DNA of 64,000 nt from Candidatus Sumerlaeota bacterium. GTDB lineage: Bacteria; Sumerlaeota; Sumerlaeia; Sumerlaeales; Sumerlaeaceae. The DNA lies in contig JAAZBM010000014.1 in NCBI GenBank assembly GCA_012513815.1, forward strand, positions 440,568-504,567. The letters run 5' to 3'. Positions 18,443-26,172 of the stretch are shown piece after piece. Numbering within the stretch: the first letter of the stretch is position 1; every line of letters begins with the position of its first letter. Under the pieces are notes generated by a model. It worked only from the letters and a program-made list of their open reading frames with translations, did not search any database and was not told the DNA's origin. The position numbers were made by a program, and so were the translations under genes.

Positions 18443-18784
18443 CTATTCTTCTTCGTCTTCATCGAGAGCAGACTCATCGACTTCAACATCATCGATTTCT
18501 TCCTCATTAACATCATCAGCCTCAACGGTTTCCTCGACATCAATGGCTTCCTCGACAAGAACGTTATGCTTCTTGATAATCTTGGCGCCTACTGAGGATG
18601 CGACGAACCACAAGAACTTGCGCTCTTCACCGCTATCATCAAACTTGACGGTACACTTAAGCTGCTTTTCATAACCGACGACGGCCGTCACTTCACCTTT
18701 ACCAAACTTAGGATGCTCAATCTGATCTTTCAAAGTGGGAAGTCCGTCATCCTTAATGCTATATTTTGCGTTATATGCAGACAT
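18443..18784 (-). CDS. Tudor-like protein with acidic tail
   Basis: A 113-residue protein. Residues about 18-72 (DQIEHPKFGKGEVTAVVG, then LKCTVKFDDSGEERKFLW) resemble the small beta-barrel found at the C-terminus of UvrD/PcrA helicases, which contacts RNA polymerase. No helicase part is present here. The rest, from about 80, is a run of Glu/Asp (VEETVEADDVNEEEIDDVE, ending DEDEEE). The tail could mimic nucleic acid or bind basic partners. It sits between rfaE2 and gatC with gaps of 42 and 12 bases. Function unknown; the Tudor assignment is by pattern only. Confidence 0.6.
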   Translation of the reverse strand: MSAYNAKYSIKDDGLPTLKDQIEHPKFGKGEVTAVVGYEKQLKCTVKFDDSGEERKFLWFVASSVGAKIIKKHNVLVEEAIDVEETVEADDVNEEEIDDVEVDESALDEDEEE

Positions 18785-18826
18785 AGTTAAATATCCTCCT
18801 TAGGGTCATACTTCATTATATGTTGT

Positions 18827-19342
18827 TTACTTGTGAGCAAGCTGACTTGCCTTTATAATTCTTTCTATGATACTACTTGTCGAGAAACCCGGTGCTAACT
18901 GCAGGTTCATGCACTTACCGCCAGCCTCCTCAACTTCTTTGCGTCCGACAATTGTATCGGGCGTATAGTCGCCACCCTTTACCAAAATGTCAGGCATCAA
19001 TTTCTTTATAATCTCAAGTGGAGTATCTTCTTCAAAACTTGTAACAAAATCTACAGATTCTAACGAAGCAATGATTTTCGAACGCTCAAAAAGATTCAGA
19101 ATAGGGCGCTTGTCCCCCTTGAGACGCCGCACGGACTCATCCGTATTCAGCGCGACAACCAGAACATCGCCCAACTCCTTGGCAGAAGCAAGGTAACGCA
19201 CATGTCCCGGGTGAATCAAATCAAATACGCCATTCGTAAAAACAATCTTTTTGCCTGCGGACTTGAGCGTGCTCAAACGCTTTAACAGTGCATCTGCACT
19301 CAATATGCGCTCGGCAAAACACGATTGCATCGGTTCAGTCAT
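18827..19342 (-). CDS. rfaE2: D-glycero-beta-D-manno-heptose 1-phosphate adenylyltransferase
   Basis: Makes ADP-heptose for the LPS inner core. The 171-residue protein corresponds to the C-terminal half of E. coli HldE, here a separate gene. The nucleotidyltransferase signature is clear: KIVFTNGVFDLIHPGHVRYL with HPGH at 44-47, then DVLVVALNTDESVRRLKGDKRPI, and a C-terminal SSIIERI. The kinase half (RfaE1) is not adjacent. A glycerol-3-phosphate cytidylyltransferase-like relative is the main alternative, but the motif context fits RfaE2 well. It lies 58 bases after amaP. It supports an LPS outer membrane. Confidence 0.9.
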   Translation of the reverse strand: MTEPMQSCFAERILSADALLKRLSTLKSAGKKIVFTNGVFDLIHPGHVRYLASAKELGDVLVVALNTDESVRRLKGDKRPILNLFERSKIIASLESVDFVTSFEEDTPLEIIKKLMPDILVKGGDYTPDTIVGRKEVEEAGGKCMNLQLAPGFSTSSIIERIIKASQLAHK

Positions 19343-19400
19343 TGATATCCTCTAAATTCATAATCATTTCAGATACTAATCCAGACAAAAATCATGCAAC

Positions 19401-20180
19401 TTAATTCGCAGTGGGTTCATCCGGCTTCTCGTCGGGCGTAACATCTTCGGCGGCTTTCTCAGCCAACAACGCATCGATATTCAACATTGGCAACTCATTT
19501 GATTCCTCAGAGGTTTGACCTTCATCAGTCGCCTCCGGAGTATCTTCGGTAGCCTCGGGAGTAGCGTCAATCGGAGCAACTTCCGGCTCCGCGACAGGTT
19601 CGGAAGCAGCAGTTGTTGCTGCCACAACGGCAGCGTTCTTGACCGCACGAGAGGCCTCAAAGTCGTCAACGATAACTTCAATCTTGTCAACGGTCGGCAC
19701 GCCCAGTTCCTTCACCAAGGCTTCGCGAATCCGATTCACAATGATTTCTTTGACATCATTCAACTGGGAAACCGAACGAACCCGAACAAAGACGAGAACC
19801 TTGAGTCCCTTCTTGGATCCGGACACATGAATGGAGCGAACGTGAATGCTCGGCATCTTGTTCAGCGCGGAAAGCAAATACTTGCGAACGGCAGAATCGA
19901 TGATGTGAACCTTACCGCTATCCGTATCAATCGTAACGACGGGCTTGCTTCGAACTGATAAAATGCTGACGGTGATATAGAAAAGAGTCAGAGCAAAAAT
20001 CGCCGCATAGAAGAAAAACAGACCACCGTTCGCGGACCATCCGTCAACAACTATTTTAATGGGCTCTTTGATACCCTTAATACCAATGATATCCGGCAAC
20101 TGTAAGACCGCGCCAAGACCAGAAAAAATCAAGAGAACAATCAACAAAAATGAAAGAAGCAAAAACCTTAAAAATTTCAT
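19401..20180 (-). CDS. amaP: AmaP-like alkaline shock membrane anchor protein
   Basis: A 259-residue membrane protein with two hydrophobic helices (about 5-25 and 52-73) enclosing a short loop, followed by a cytoplasmic Asp23-like domain at about 80-185 (VHIIDSAVRKYLLSALNKM, then VLVFVRVRSVSQLNDVKEI) and an Ala/Glu-rich acidic tail to the end. In Firmicutes AmaP anchors Asp23 at the membrane, and here the Asp23 gene lies directly upstream, 54 bases away. The tail may bind the partner or be disordered. The same strand continues into rfaE2. Diderm occurrence is the unusual point. Confidence 0.82.
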   Translation of the reverse strand: MKFLRFLLLSFLLIVLLIFSGLGAVLQLPDIIGIKGIKEPIKIVVDGWSANGGLFFFYAAIFALTLFYITVSILSVRSKPVVTIDTDSGKVHIIDSAVRKYLLSALNKMPSIHVRSIHVSGSKKGLKVLVFVRVRSVSQLNDVKEIIVNRIREALVKELGVPTVDKIEVIVDDFEASRAVKNAAVVAATTAASEPVAEPEVAPIDATPEATEDTPEATDEGQTSEESNELPMLNIDALLAEKAAEDVTPDEKPDEPTAN

Positions 20181-20234
20181 CCTATAATCTCTTTTCTATC
20201 CTATATGTTTTCTTTCGATAACCCAAAATCGGTT

Positions 20235-20606
20235 CTATTTATCACGCACTGGTTCTTCGTGAATGACCAAGCCCTTAATCGTCACATTGACACAACTCAC
20301 ACTGTAGCCCACATAATTCTCAATGGCGTTCTTGACCGAATTCTGCAAGCGGCGGGCAGCTTCATAAACATTAATTCCATACTCGATATTGACTTCGACA
20401 TTGACGACACAGCTATTCTTTGCCGCATCAACAGTAACGGTAATCCCCTTGTCAACATCCTTCGTTTTCACGCCAACATAATCGCTAAAACTGTTCTTGC
20501 CACTAATCCCAACCACACCATCAACTTCAAGAATGGCTAAGCTGGCATAATGCGCGGCAATCTCCTCGTTGATAACAATGTTGCCCATATTCTCGGTCAC
20601 GGCCAT
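20235..20606 (-). CDS. asp23: Asp23/Gls24 family envelope stress protein
   Basis: A 123-residue cytoplasmic protein of the alkaline-shock family, thought to coat the inner face of the membrane through AmaP and to matter for envelope stress. The family pattern is visible: GNIVINEEIAAHYASLAIL, EVDGVVGIS, a GITVTVDAA strand, VVNVEVNIEYGINVYEAARR and VGYSVSCVNVTIKGLV. The start is preceded by GAGGAGTG. It is the first gene of a run (asp23, amaP, rfaE2, Tudor-like, gatC, nadE, hisH, lipoprotein) that may be one transcript ending at 15307. No DAK or thiamine genes, the usual Firmicute neighbours, are nearby. Confidence 0.9.
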   Translation of the reverse strand: MAVTENMGNIVINEEIAAHYASLAILEVDGVVGISGKNSFSDYVGVKTKDVDKGITVTVDAAKNSCVVNVEVNIEYGINVYEAARRLQNSVKNAIENYVGYSVSCVNVTIKGLVIHEEPVRDK

Positions 20607-20770
20607 AAGTCACTCCTCTGCATATAAAATAGTCGATTAACATATGCGTGTTATAAGGTACAAAAACTACATAGGAAACACTTGAAGAAACATCTTTTTT
20701 CGCACATCTTTTGTATAATCGAGACAATTGGCTAGTATATCCTAATAGCATTTATTTGAGGGATTTGTTA

Positions 20771-21376
20771 ATGATGAATATCAAATCGTTGGCATCGTAT
20801 GCCATAGTCCTTGGTTGCGCAGCTTGCGTAAGCGCGACTACAGCCGAAGAACAGGATTTCTTCAGGGTTGATGAGAGCAGCAGACCCGTATGGAAGACCA
20901 TCACCGTCCCCGCGGGAACAACAGCTGTTCCCATTTACTCGTTGGCAACGAAGTACCCCATCGGAACTCTCTCATCCGGAGACAGTTTCTTGGCATTTGG
21001 CAAAAACGCCAATATCGTTACTCTTGCCTATAACGGTAAAATCGGGTTCGTCGAAGCTAAGGTCTGCGAAGACAAATTCCCTTCAAATGAAAAAGCGATT
21101 GACATCATGAACTTTCCTCTGCCCGGAAAAACGCTAGACGATCGCCTCAAAGAAAACAAGAATGATCTTGATACAATCCAGAAAGACGGAAGCATTCTTA
21201 TGTATTTCGGCAATGACCCCGTCAAGGCCGGATACATGAAGAAACAAGAAGAGAAACTCAAGAAGAAATTGGAAGAGAGCGGGATGTCATCCTCCTCTTC
21301 GTCGGGTAATGGAAACGCCAGCGGCGGCATGATGGGCCCCGGTGGTGGCGGCGGAGGCATGGGAGGCATGCGCTAA
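20771..21376 (+). CDS. Exported protein with Gly/Met-rich tail, function unknown
   Basis: A 201-residue secreted protein. The start at ATG 20771 is chosen because GAGGGA lies eight bases before it and a signal peptide follows (about 1-24, ending CVSATTA); the frame is open further up but those residues are not signal-like. The first half (about 30-110) resembles a small beta-barrel of SH3 type (VPIYSLATKYPIGTLSSGD, then KIGFVEAKV), which is only a pattern impression. A charged helix (KKQEEKLKKKLEE) leads to a Ser-rich stretch and a C-terminal run of Gly and Met. It is monocistronic and followed by a strong terminator. It diverges from asp23 across 164 bases. Confidence 0.65.
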   Translation: MMNIKSLASYAIVLGCAACVSATTAEEQDFFRVDESSRPVWKTITVPAGTTAVPIYSLATKYPIGTLSSGDSFLAFGKNANIVTLAYNGKIGFVEAKVCEDKFPSNEKAIDIMNFPLPGKTLDDRLKENKNDLDTIQKDGSILMYFGNDPVKAGYMKKQEEKLKKKLEESGMSSSSSSGNGNASGGMMGPGGGGGGMGGMR

Positions 21377-21397
21377 GCCAACATCTTGACTAACTTA

Positions 21398-21430
21398 AAC
21401 GCATTTGTCCGAGCGACAAGTGCGTTTTTT
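21398..21430 (+). terminator. Intrinsic terminator
   Basis: A 12-bp stem (AACGCATTTGTC with GACAAGTGCGTT, one wobble) and a 5-base loop, followed by six Ts, 21 bases after the exported-protein stop. Confidence 0.9.
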
Positions 21431-21491
21431 CGTTCCTAATACCCACTCTTCTATCAACTGACATTTCGTAGAGGCATATCACTGACCAGAC

Positions 21492-22142
21492 ATGTGGACT
21501 CACTTTACCAAATATGAACAGACTATGATTCTTTTCATACTGACCATTTTGGCAGTTGGCTTTACAATCCGTGAAGTATGCAATATCTACGCACCGTCAA
21601 AACTTGACACAATGGTAACCGTAACACCCGTCCCCAAACCAACACCTGAAGATGGTAGCGACACGGACAAAATCGACATTAATAATGCCACTGCCGAGGA
21701 GTTGGATAGTCTGCCATCAATTGGAGAAGTGCGGGCCAAAGCAATCATCAAATGGCGGGAAGAGAACGGTGGATTCAAAACCATTGAGGATTTGGACAAA
21801 GTCAAAGGAATTGGTGACACATTCATGGAACGCCTGCGGCCATTTATCACCGTAAAGGTGATGCGTCCACCGGCCGCAACCGCATTGGCGGCACCCGTGA
21901 ATGCAGCCGTCGGACCAATGATGATCTCGCCTCAAAATCAAACTTCCATGCAAATTAATATCAACACTGCGTCGCTGAATGACCTGATGCGGCTCAAAGG
22001 CGTGGGCAAGGCAAAAGCGGAAACCATTATCTCGCACAGAAGAACCTATGGGGGCTTTCAAAATCCAACCGACATACAAAAGGTTCGCGGCATCGGGGCG
22101 AAAATATACAATGATAATATACATCTCATAAGTGTTAGATAA
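21492..22142 (+). CDS. ComEA-like protein with two helix-hairpin-helix domains
   Basis: A 216-residue membrane-anchored DNA-binding protein. One hydrophobic helix at about 11-30 is followed by a Pro/Thr-rich linker and two ComEA-type HhH units: about 57-116 (IDINNATAEELDSLPSIGE, KAIIKWREENGGF, KVKGIGDTFMERLRPF) and about 155-215 (ININTASLNDLMRLKGVG, IISHRRTYGGF, KVRGIGAKIYNDNI). ComEA binds incoming DNA in competence; a single-unit form is usual, so two tandem units are slightly unusual. The priA gene follows within a few bases. Uptake of DNA or periplasmic DNA binding is inferred, not shown. Confidence 0.85.
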   Translation: MWTHFTKYEQTMILFILTILAVGFTIREVCNIYAPSKLDTMVTVTPVPKPTPEDGSDTDKIDINNATAEELDSLPSIGEVRAKAIIKWREENGGFKTIEDLDKVKGIGDTFMERLRPFITVKVMRPPAATALAAPVNAAVGPMMISPQNQTSMQININTASLNDLMRLKGVGKAKAETIISHRRTYGGFQNPTDIQKVRGIGAKIYNDNIHLISVR

Positions 22143-22146
22143 CTCC

Positions 22147-24495
22147 ATGAACCCCGACGAACTATTTCCGGATTTCTCGCGAAGAACGCCCGACACTGCA
22201 ACACGCAAAATAAAGTCTCAGCCAAGCAAAGACTTTGCTATGTTTGCAAGCGTAGCGGTATTAGCGCCGTTTATGTCCCCCTTTACCTACGGCATCCCGG
22301 AATCCATGGCAAAGCAGATGCGTGTCGGTTCGATTGTCGAAGTCCCATTTGGCAAACAAATCCTCGGCGGTTGCGTCATAGCGCTGTCGGAACGCCCACC
22401 CGAAGATTTGCCCGCAAACAAAATTCGCTCAATCAAAGCACTGCGAACCCCTGAGTTCTACCTCGAAACCCGAGAGCTTGAACTGGCGCAATGGATAGCC
22501 GAGCGCACCATGGCGCCCATCGGAGAAACAATTTCGTGCGTCTCGTTCATCGGATTCTCGGACATCAGCATTCGCACCGTCGAACGATACGCCCTGACGA
22601 CCGATTACCAAACAAAACTGGCATCGGGAAAATCGCCCGGCACAAAAATGAAAATTGTCATCGAAGCCCTGGCCGCCAACCCAAACGCACCAATGTCCGC
22701 CGCCGAAATCGAGACGCAAACAAGATTGGGCAGTGTGCATGATGCGTTGAAGCGATTACTGAACAGACAAATCATCACGCGCGACACGAATATCGTCGAG
22801 CGAATGGACGACTACGCGCAAGCCCCCAAAGGTGACAAACCACTGCCATTGACGGAGGAGCAACAAATTGCGACGACGCAAATCAACGCGTCCATCGACC
22901 ACAACACCCCCGATGTCTACCTGTTGCATGGCGTGACCGGAAGCGGCAAAACGGAAGTGTATCTGAATGCGATTCGCCATACACTCGACTTGGGCGGCGA
23001 CGCAATATGCCTCGTGCCTGAAATCAGCCTCACGCCGCAAGCCGTCGACCGTTTCCGCAGAAGATTCGGAGACATGGTCGGCGTTTATCACTCGCGCCTA
23101 AGCATCGGGCAGAAGTTTGATTTGTGGCGCAGGGTCATAAGCGGACATTGCCGCGTCATGATCGGAGCACGTTCCGCGCTCTTCACACCATTCCAAAATC
23201 TGCGCCTCATCATCCTCGACGAGGAACACGAAAACAGCTACAAACAAAACAATGCGCCACGATATCATTGCCGCGAGGTCGCCATCGAAATCGCCAAGTG
23301 CCGCTCGCTGCCTGTCGTTCTGGGAAGCGCGACGCCAAATGTCGAGAGTTACTATCAAACACAAAACGGCAACTGGAAACTCCTCACACTTTCAAACCGT
23401 GTTGATTCGCAGCCGCTGCCGACGGTACACATCATCGACATGAGCCGAGAATTGCTTGAGCACCCCAAATCTGAATTGCTCAGTCAGGACTTGATTAACG
23501 CGTTGAAGCACGCGAAAGAAGCCGGAGAAATGAGCATTCTGTTCATCAATCGGCGCGGCTTCTTCAGCATCATCAGATGCTCAAACTGCGGGGCGATTCT
23601 GCGATGCGACAATTGCGAAGTGCCTCTGACTTACCACAAAACAGGCAATACGCTCCGATGCCACTACTGCGAACAACAATACGCGCCGGTCACCGACTGC
23701 CCGCACTGTCTCGAAAAAGAAGGACTTAAGGGAACACTGATTGCTCTCGGAATCGGCACACAGCGTCTGGAGGAAACGGTGCAGAAACTTTTCCCCGACG
23801 CCAATATTCGGCGCATGGATTATGACACAACTCGTACCAAAAATGCCTACATCGAGGCATGGAACGAGATATCGCACGGGCAAACGGATATCCTGATTGG
23901 AACGCAAATGATTGCGCGAGGGCTACACATCGAAAACGTGACGGTCGTCGGAGTGCCACTCGCGGACATCTCGCTCTACCAGCCTGACTTTCGCTCAACG
24001 GAACGAACGTTTTGTCTGCTGACACAAGTAGCAGGACGCGCCGGACGCGGGGACAAGCCCGGTCACGTCTACATTCAGACCTATGCCCCGTTCAACTACG
24101 CGATACGATTTGCGCAGAAACACGACTACAACGGATTTTATCAGAAGGAAATCAGGCTCCGCAAGATTCTCCGCTTCCCACCATTCTCGACACTGGCCGC
24201 CATACTCGCGACGGGACGCGAAGAGGAAGCCGTTGCAACCATGGCGAAAGAATTCGCAAGCATCCTCAACGCAAGGCTCTGGGAGATGCCCAAGAGCGAT
24301 ATCGTTGTACTGGGGCCAAACCCGGCACCCATCGCAAAAATCGAAAACTCTTTCCGGTGGCGCATTTTGGTACGCGGAACGGACGATGAGAAGATTCGCG
24401 AAGTCCTGAAGTTCGCCATGAACGAATACGCGCAGACAACCGGACATCAAAACGTACAAATCACCGTTGACATCAACCCCACCGAATTGATGTAA
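22147..24495 (+). CDS. priA: Primosomal replication protein N' (PriA helicase)
   Basis: A superfamily 2 3'-5' helicase that restarts stalled replication forks and loads the replisome. I use the ATG at 22147, four bases after the comEA-like stop; an upstream ATG (22132) overlaps that gene, and a later ATG at 22240 (FASVAVLAP) is also possible because the family core starts there. About 782 residues. Visible are the N-terminal DNA-binding part (VGSIVEVPFGKQILGG), Walker A GVTGSGKT at 262-269, the DEEH box (ILDEEHENSYKQ), the zinc cluster CSNCGAILRCDNCEVPL and CHYCEQQY..CPHC, and helicase motifs IGTQMIARGLH and QVAGRAGRG. No clear Shine-Dalgarno sequence precedes either start, so it may be coupled to the upstream gene. 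Confidence 0.95.
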   Translation: MNPDELFPDFSRRTPDTATRKIKSQPSKDFAMFASVAVLAPFMSPFTYGIPESMAKQMRVGSIVEVPFGKQILGGCVIALSERPPEDLPANKIRSIKALRTPEFYLETRELELAQWIAERTMAPIGETISCVSFIGFSDISIRTVERYALTTDYQTKLASGKSPGTKMKIVIEALAANPNAPMSAAEIETQTRLGSVHDALKRLLNRQIITRDTNIVERMDDYAQAPKGDKPLPLTEEQQIATTQINASIDHNTPDVYLLHGVTGSGKTEVYLNAIRHTLDLGGDAICLVPEISLTPQAVDRFRRRFGDMVGVYHSRLSIGQKFDLWRRVISGHCRVMIGARSALFTPFQNLRLIILDEEHENSYKQNNAPRYHCREVAIEIAKCRSLPVVLGSATPNVESYYQTQNGNWKLLTLSNRVDSQPLPTVHIIDMSRELLEHPKSELLSQDLINALKHAKEAGEMSILFINRRGFFSIIRCSNCGAILRCDNCEVPLTYHKTGNTLRCHYCEQQYAPVTDCPHCLEKEGLKGTLIALGIGTQRLEETVQKLFPDANIRRMDYDTTRTKNAYIEAWNEISHGQTDILIGTQMIARGLHIENVTVVGVPLADISLYQPDFRSTERTFCLLTQVAGRAGRGDKPGHVYIQTYAPFNYAIRFAQKHDYNGFYQKEIRLRKILRFPPFSTLAAILATGREEEAVATMAKEFASILNARLWEMPKSDIVVLGPNPAPIAKIENSFRWRILVRGTDDEKIREVLKFAMNEYAQTTGHQNVQITVDINPTELM

Positions 24496-24571
24496 ACCGA
24501 ACATAACAGACCCTTTTTAAACAATGACAGATTCATCTGCTTGTATCTTAGTATCATAAGGAGATGAAACA

Positions 24572-25036
24572 ATGTTTCCGTTGGAACTGACCCCAATAAC
24601 GATTGCAGTGATTTGGATGTGTACCGCACTAATCCTGCTCATCATCGAGATTTTCACCCCCGGTTTCGTCATCGCCTGTTTCTCGGTCGGATGCCTGTTC
24701 GCTGCAGCGACGCAACTCTTCTCGGCATCAACAACAATACAAGTGCTGGCATTCTCCGTGGGAACGATTCTGGCACTATTCCTGCTACGGCCAATACTGC
24801 TGAAGCGTGTGCAGAGTAAAAAGCAAATCCATTTCACCAACATCTCAGCTTTAGCTGGGAAAATCGGCGTCGTCACTCAAACGTTCGATGACAGACTTTT
24901 CGAAGGACGTGTGCGTGTCGGAGGCGATGACTGGAAGGCTCGCAGCACAGACAAACAGACTCTCGCGGAAGGAACAACCGTCCGCGTTATCAGTGTTAAC
25001 GGTGTCACGCTCAGTGTGGTCGCCGAAGATAAATAA
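24572..25036 (+). CDS. NfeD-like membrane protein
   Basis: A 154-residue short NfeD type: about three hydrophobic helices (about 8-30, 32-50 and 55-75) followed by a C-terminal OB-fold domain (about 88-150: LAGKIGVVTQTFDDRLFEGRV, then GTTVRVISVNGVTLSVV). Such proteins pair with SPFH/stomatin proteins in membrane microdomains, and the SPFH gene follows 16 bases later. The start is preceded by AAGGAGATG. No ClpP-class protease domain is present, unlike the long NfeD form. It lies 76 bases after priA and could have its own promoter. Confidence 0.9.
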   Translation: MFPLELTPITIAVIWMCTALILLIIEIFTPGFVIACFSVGCLFAAATQLFSASTTIQVLAFSVGTILALFLLRPILLKRVQSKKQIHFTNISALAGKIGVVTQTFDDRLFEGRVRVGGDDWKARSTDKQTLAEGTTVRVISVNGVTLSVVAEDK

Positions 25037-25052
25037 ATAAGGAGAATTAACT

Positions 25053-26048
25053 ATGGGACCCATACTTACACTGGCAATTGTTCTTGCCATTTTCGTTCTT
25101 GTATTCACTTTTCAAGCGCTTATCGTCGTAAGACAAAGCGAAATGGTCATCATCGAAAGACTCGGCACCTTCAATAGAGTGCTCGAGTCCGGCGTCAACA
25201 TCATATGGCCACTGATTGACAGACCACGAGAAATTGACTGGATCGAAATGACGATGGTTAACGGCGTCCGGTATCAGCGGCGCGTCCGGAGAGTGAGACT
25301 TGACCTACGCGAAACCGTCTACGACTTCCCTCGTCAGGGCGTTATTACTCGCGATAACGTGATGACCGAAATCAACGCGCTACTCTATTTCCAAATCACT
25401 GACCCCAAAAAGGCCGTGTACGAAATCGCGAATCTCCCAGACGCTATCGAGAAACTCACGCAGACAACGTTGCGTAATGTCATCGGCGAGATGGATCTTG
25501 ACCAGACCCTCAGCTCCCGCGAAACAATCAACGCAAAGCTTCGCGCGATTCTCGATGAAGCCAGTGACAAATGGGGTGTCAAGATTAACCGCGTCGAACT
25601 TCAGGAAATCACGCCTCCGCCTGACATCCGCAACGCTCTGGAAAAACAAATGCGTGCAGAGCGTGACCGCAGAGCCGTGGTGCTGACCGCAGACGGCGAA
25701 AAGTCGGCCGTCATCTTGCAAGCAGAAGGCTTCCGTAATTCGCAGATTACCCGCGCCGAAGGTGACAAGCAGGCCGCTATTCTACAGGCCGAGGGCGAAC
25801 GCCAAGCGCGTGTTCTGTGTGCCCAAGGTGAAGCTGAAGCCATCGAGAAGATTACAAACGCACTGGAAAAATGCGGAACAGACCCGGCGCAATATCTGAT
25901 TGCCATGCGCTACTTGGAGACTTTCAAAGAGATGGTATCGGGAAATCAGGGAAATCAGACGGTCTACATCCCCTACGAGGCGACGGCTATTCTCGGTTCA
26001 ATCGGTGGTCTCCGCGACCTCTTCAAAATCCCAACTCAGGCCAAGTAA
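25053..26048 (+). CDS. SPFH domain / stomatin-like membrane protein
   Basis: A 331-residue paraslipin-like protein (QmcA/YbbK group) that oligomerises at the membrane and probably organises microdomains or controls proteases. An N-terminal hydrophobic helix (about 3-23) is followed by the SPFH domain (IVVRQSEMVIIERLGTFNRVLESGVNIIWP, then VITRDNVMTEINALLYFQITDPKKAVYEI) and a long Ala/Glu-rich coiled-coil (about 205-270: RAEGDKQAAILQAEGERQARVL). The start is preceded by AAGGAG. It follows the NfeD-like gene by 16 bases, the classic NfeD-SPFH pair. A stem-loop lies about 30 bases after the stop. Confidence 0.93.
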   Translation: MGPILTLAIVLAIFVLVFTFQALIVVRQSEMVIIERLGTFNRVLESGVNIIWPLIDRPREIDWIEMTMVNGVRYQRRVRRVRLDLRETVYDFPRQGVITRDNVMTEINALLYFQITDPKKAVYEIANLPDAIEKLTQTTLRNVIGEMDLDQTLSSRETINAKLRAILDEASDKWGVKINRVELQEITPPPDIRNALEKQMRAERDRRAVVLTADGEKSAVILQAEGFRNSQITRAEGDKQAAILQAEGERQARVLCAQGEAEAIEKITNALEKCGTDPAQYLIAMRYLETFKEMVSGNQGNQTVYIPYEATAILGSIGGLRDLFKIPTQAK

Positions 26049-26079
26049 CCCCCGCCCTCACATTGTCACGCAACCATGA

Positions 26080-26119
26080 CACTCCCTTGTCTTACCACAA
26101 ACACACACACAAGGGAGTG
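26080..26119 (+). terminator. Stem-loop after the SPFH gene, no T-run
   Basis: An 11-bp perfect stem CACTCCCTTGT/ACAAGGGAGTG with an 18-base loop containing an AC repeat. It is not followed by a run of Ts, so it may protect the 3' end or be a weak terminator rather than a classic one. Confidence 0.5.
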
Positions 26120-26172
26120 CGATACCAATTGTAATAATGTAACAATACATAATAACTATTTTGGAGTCACTC

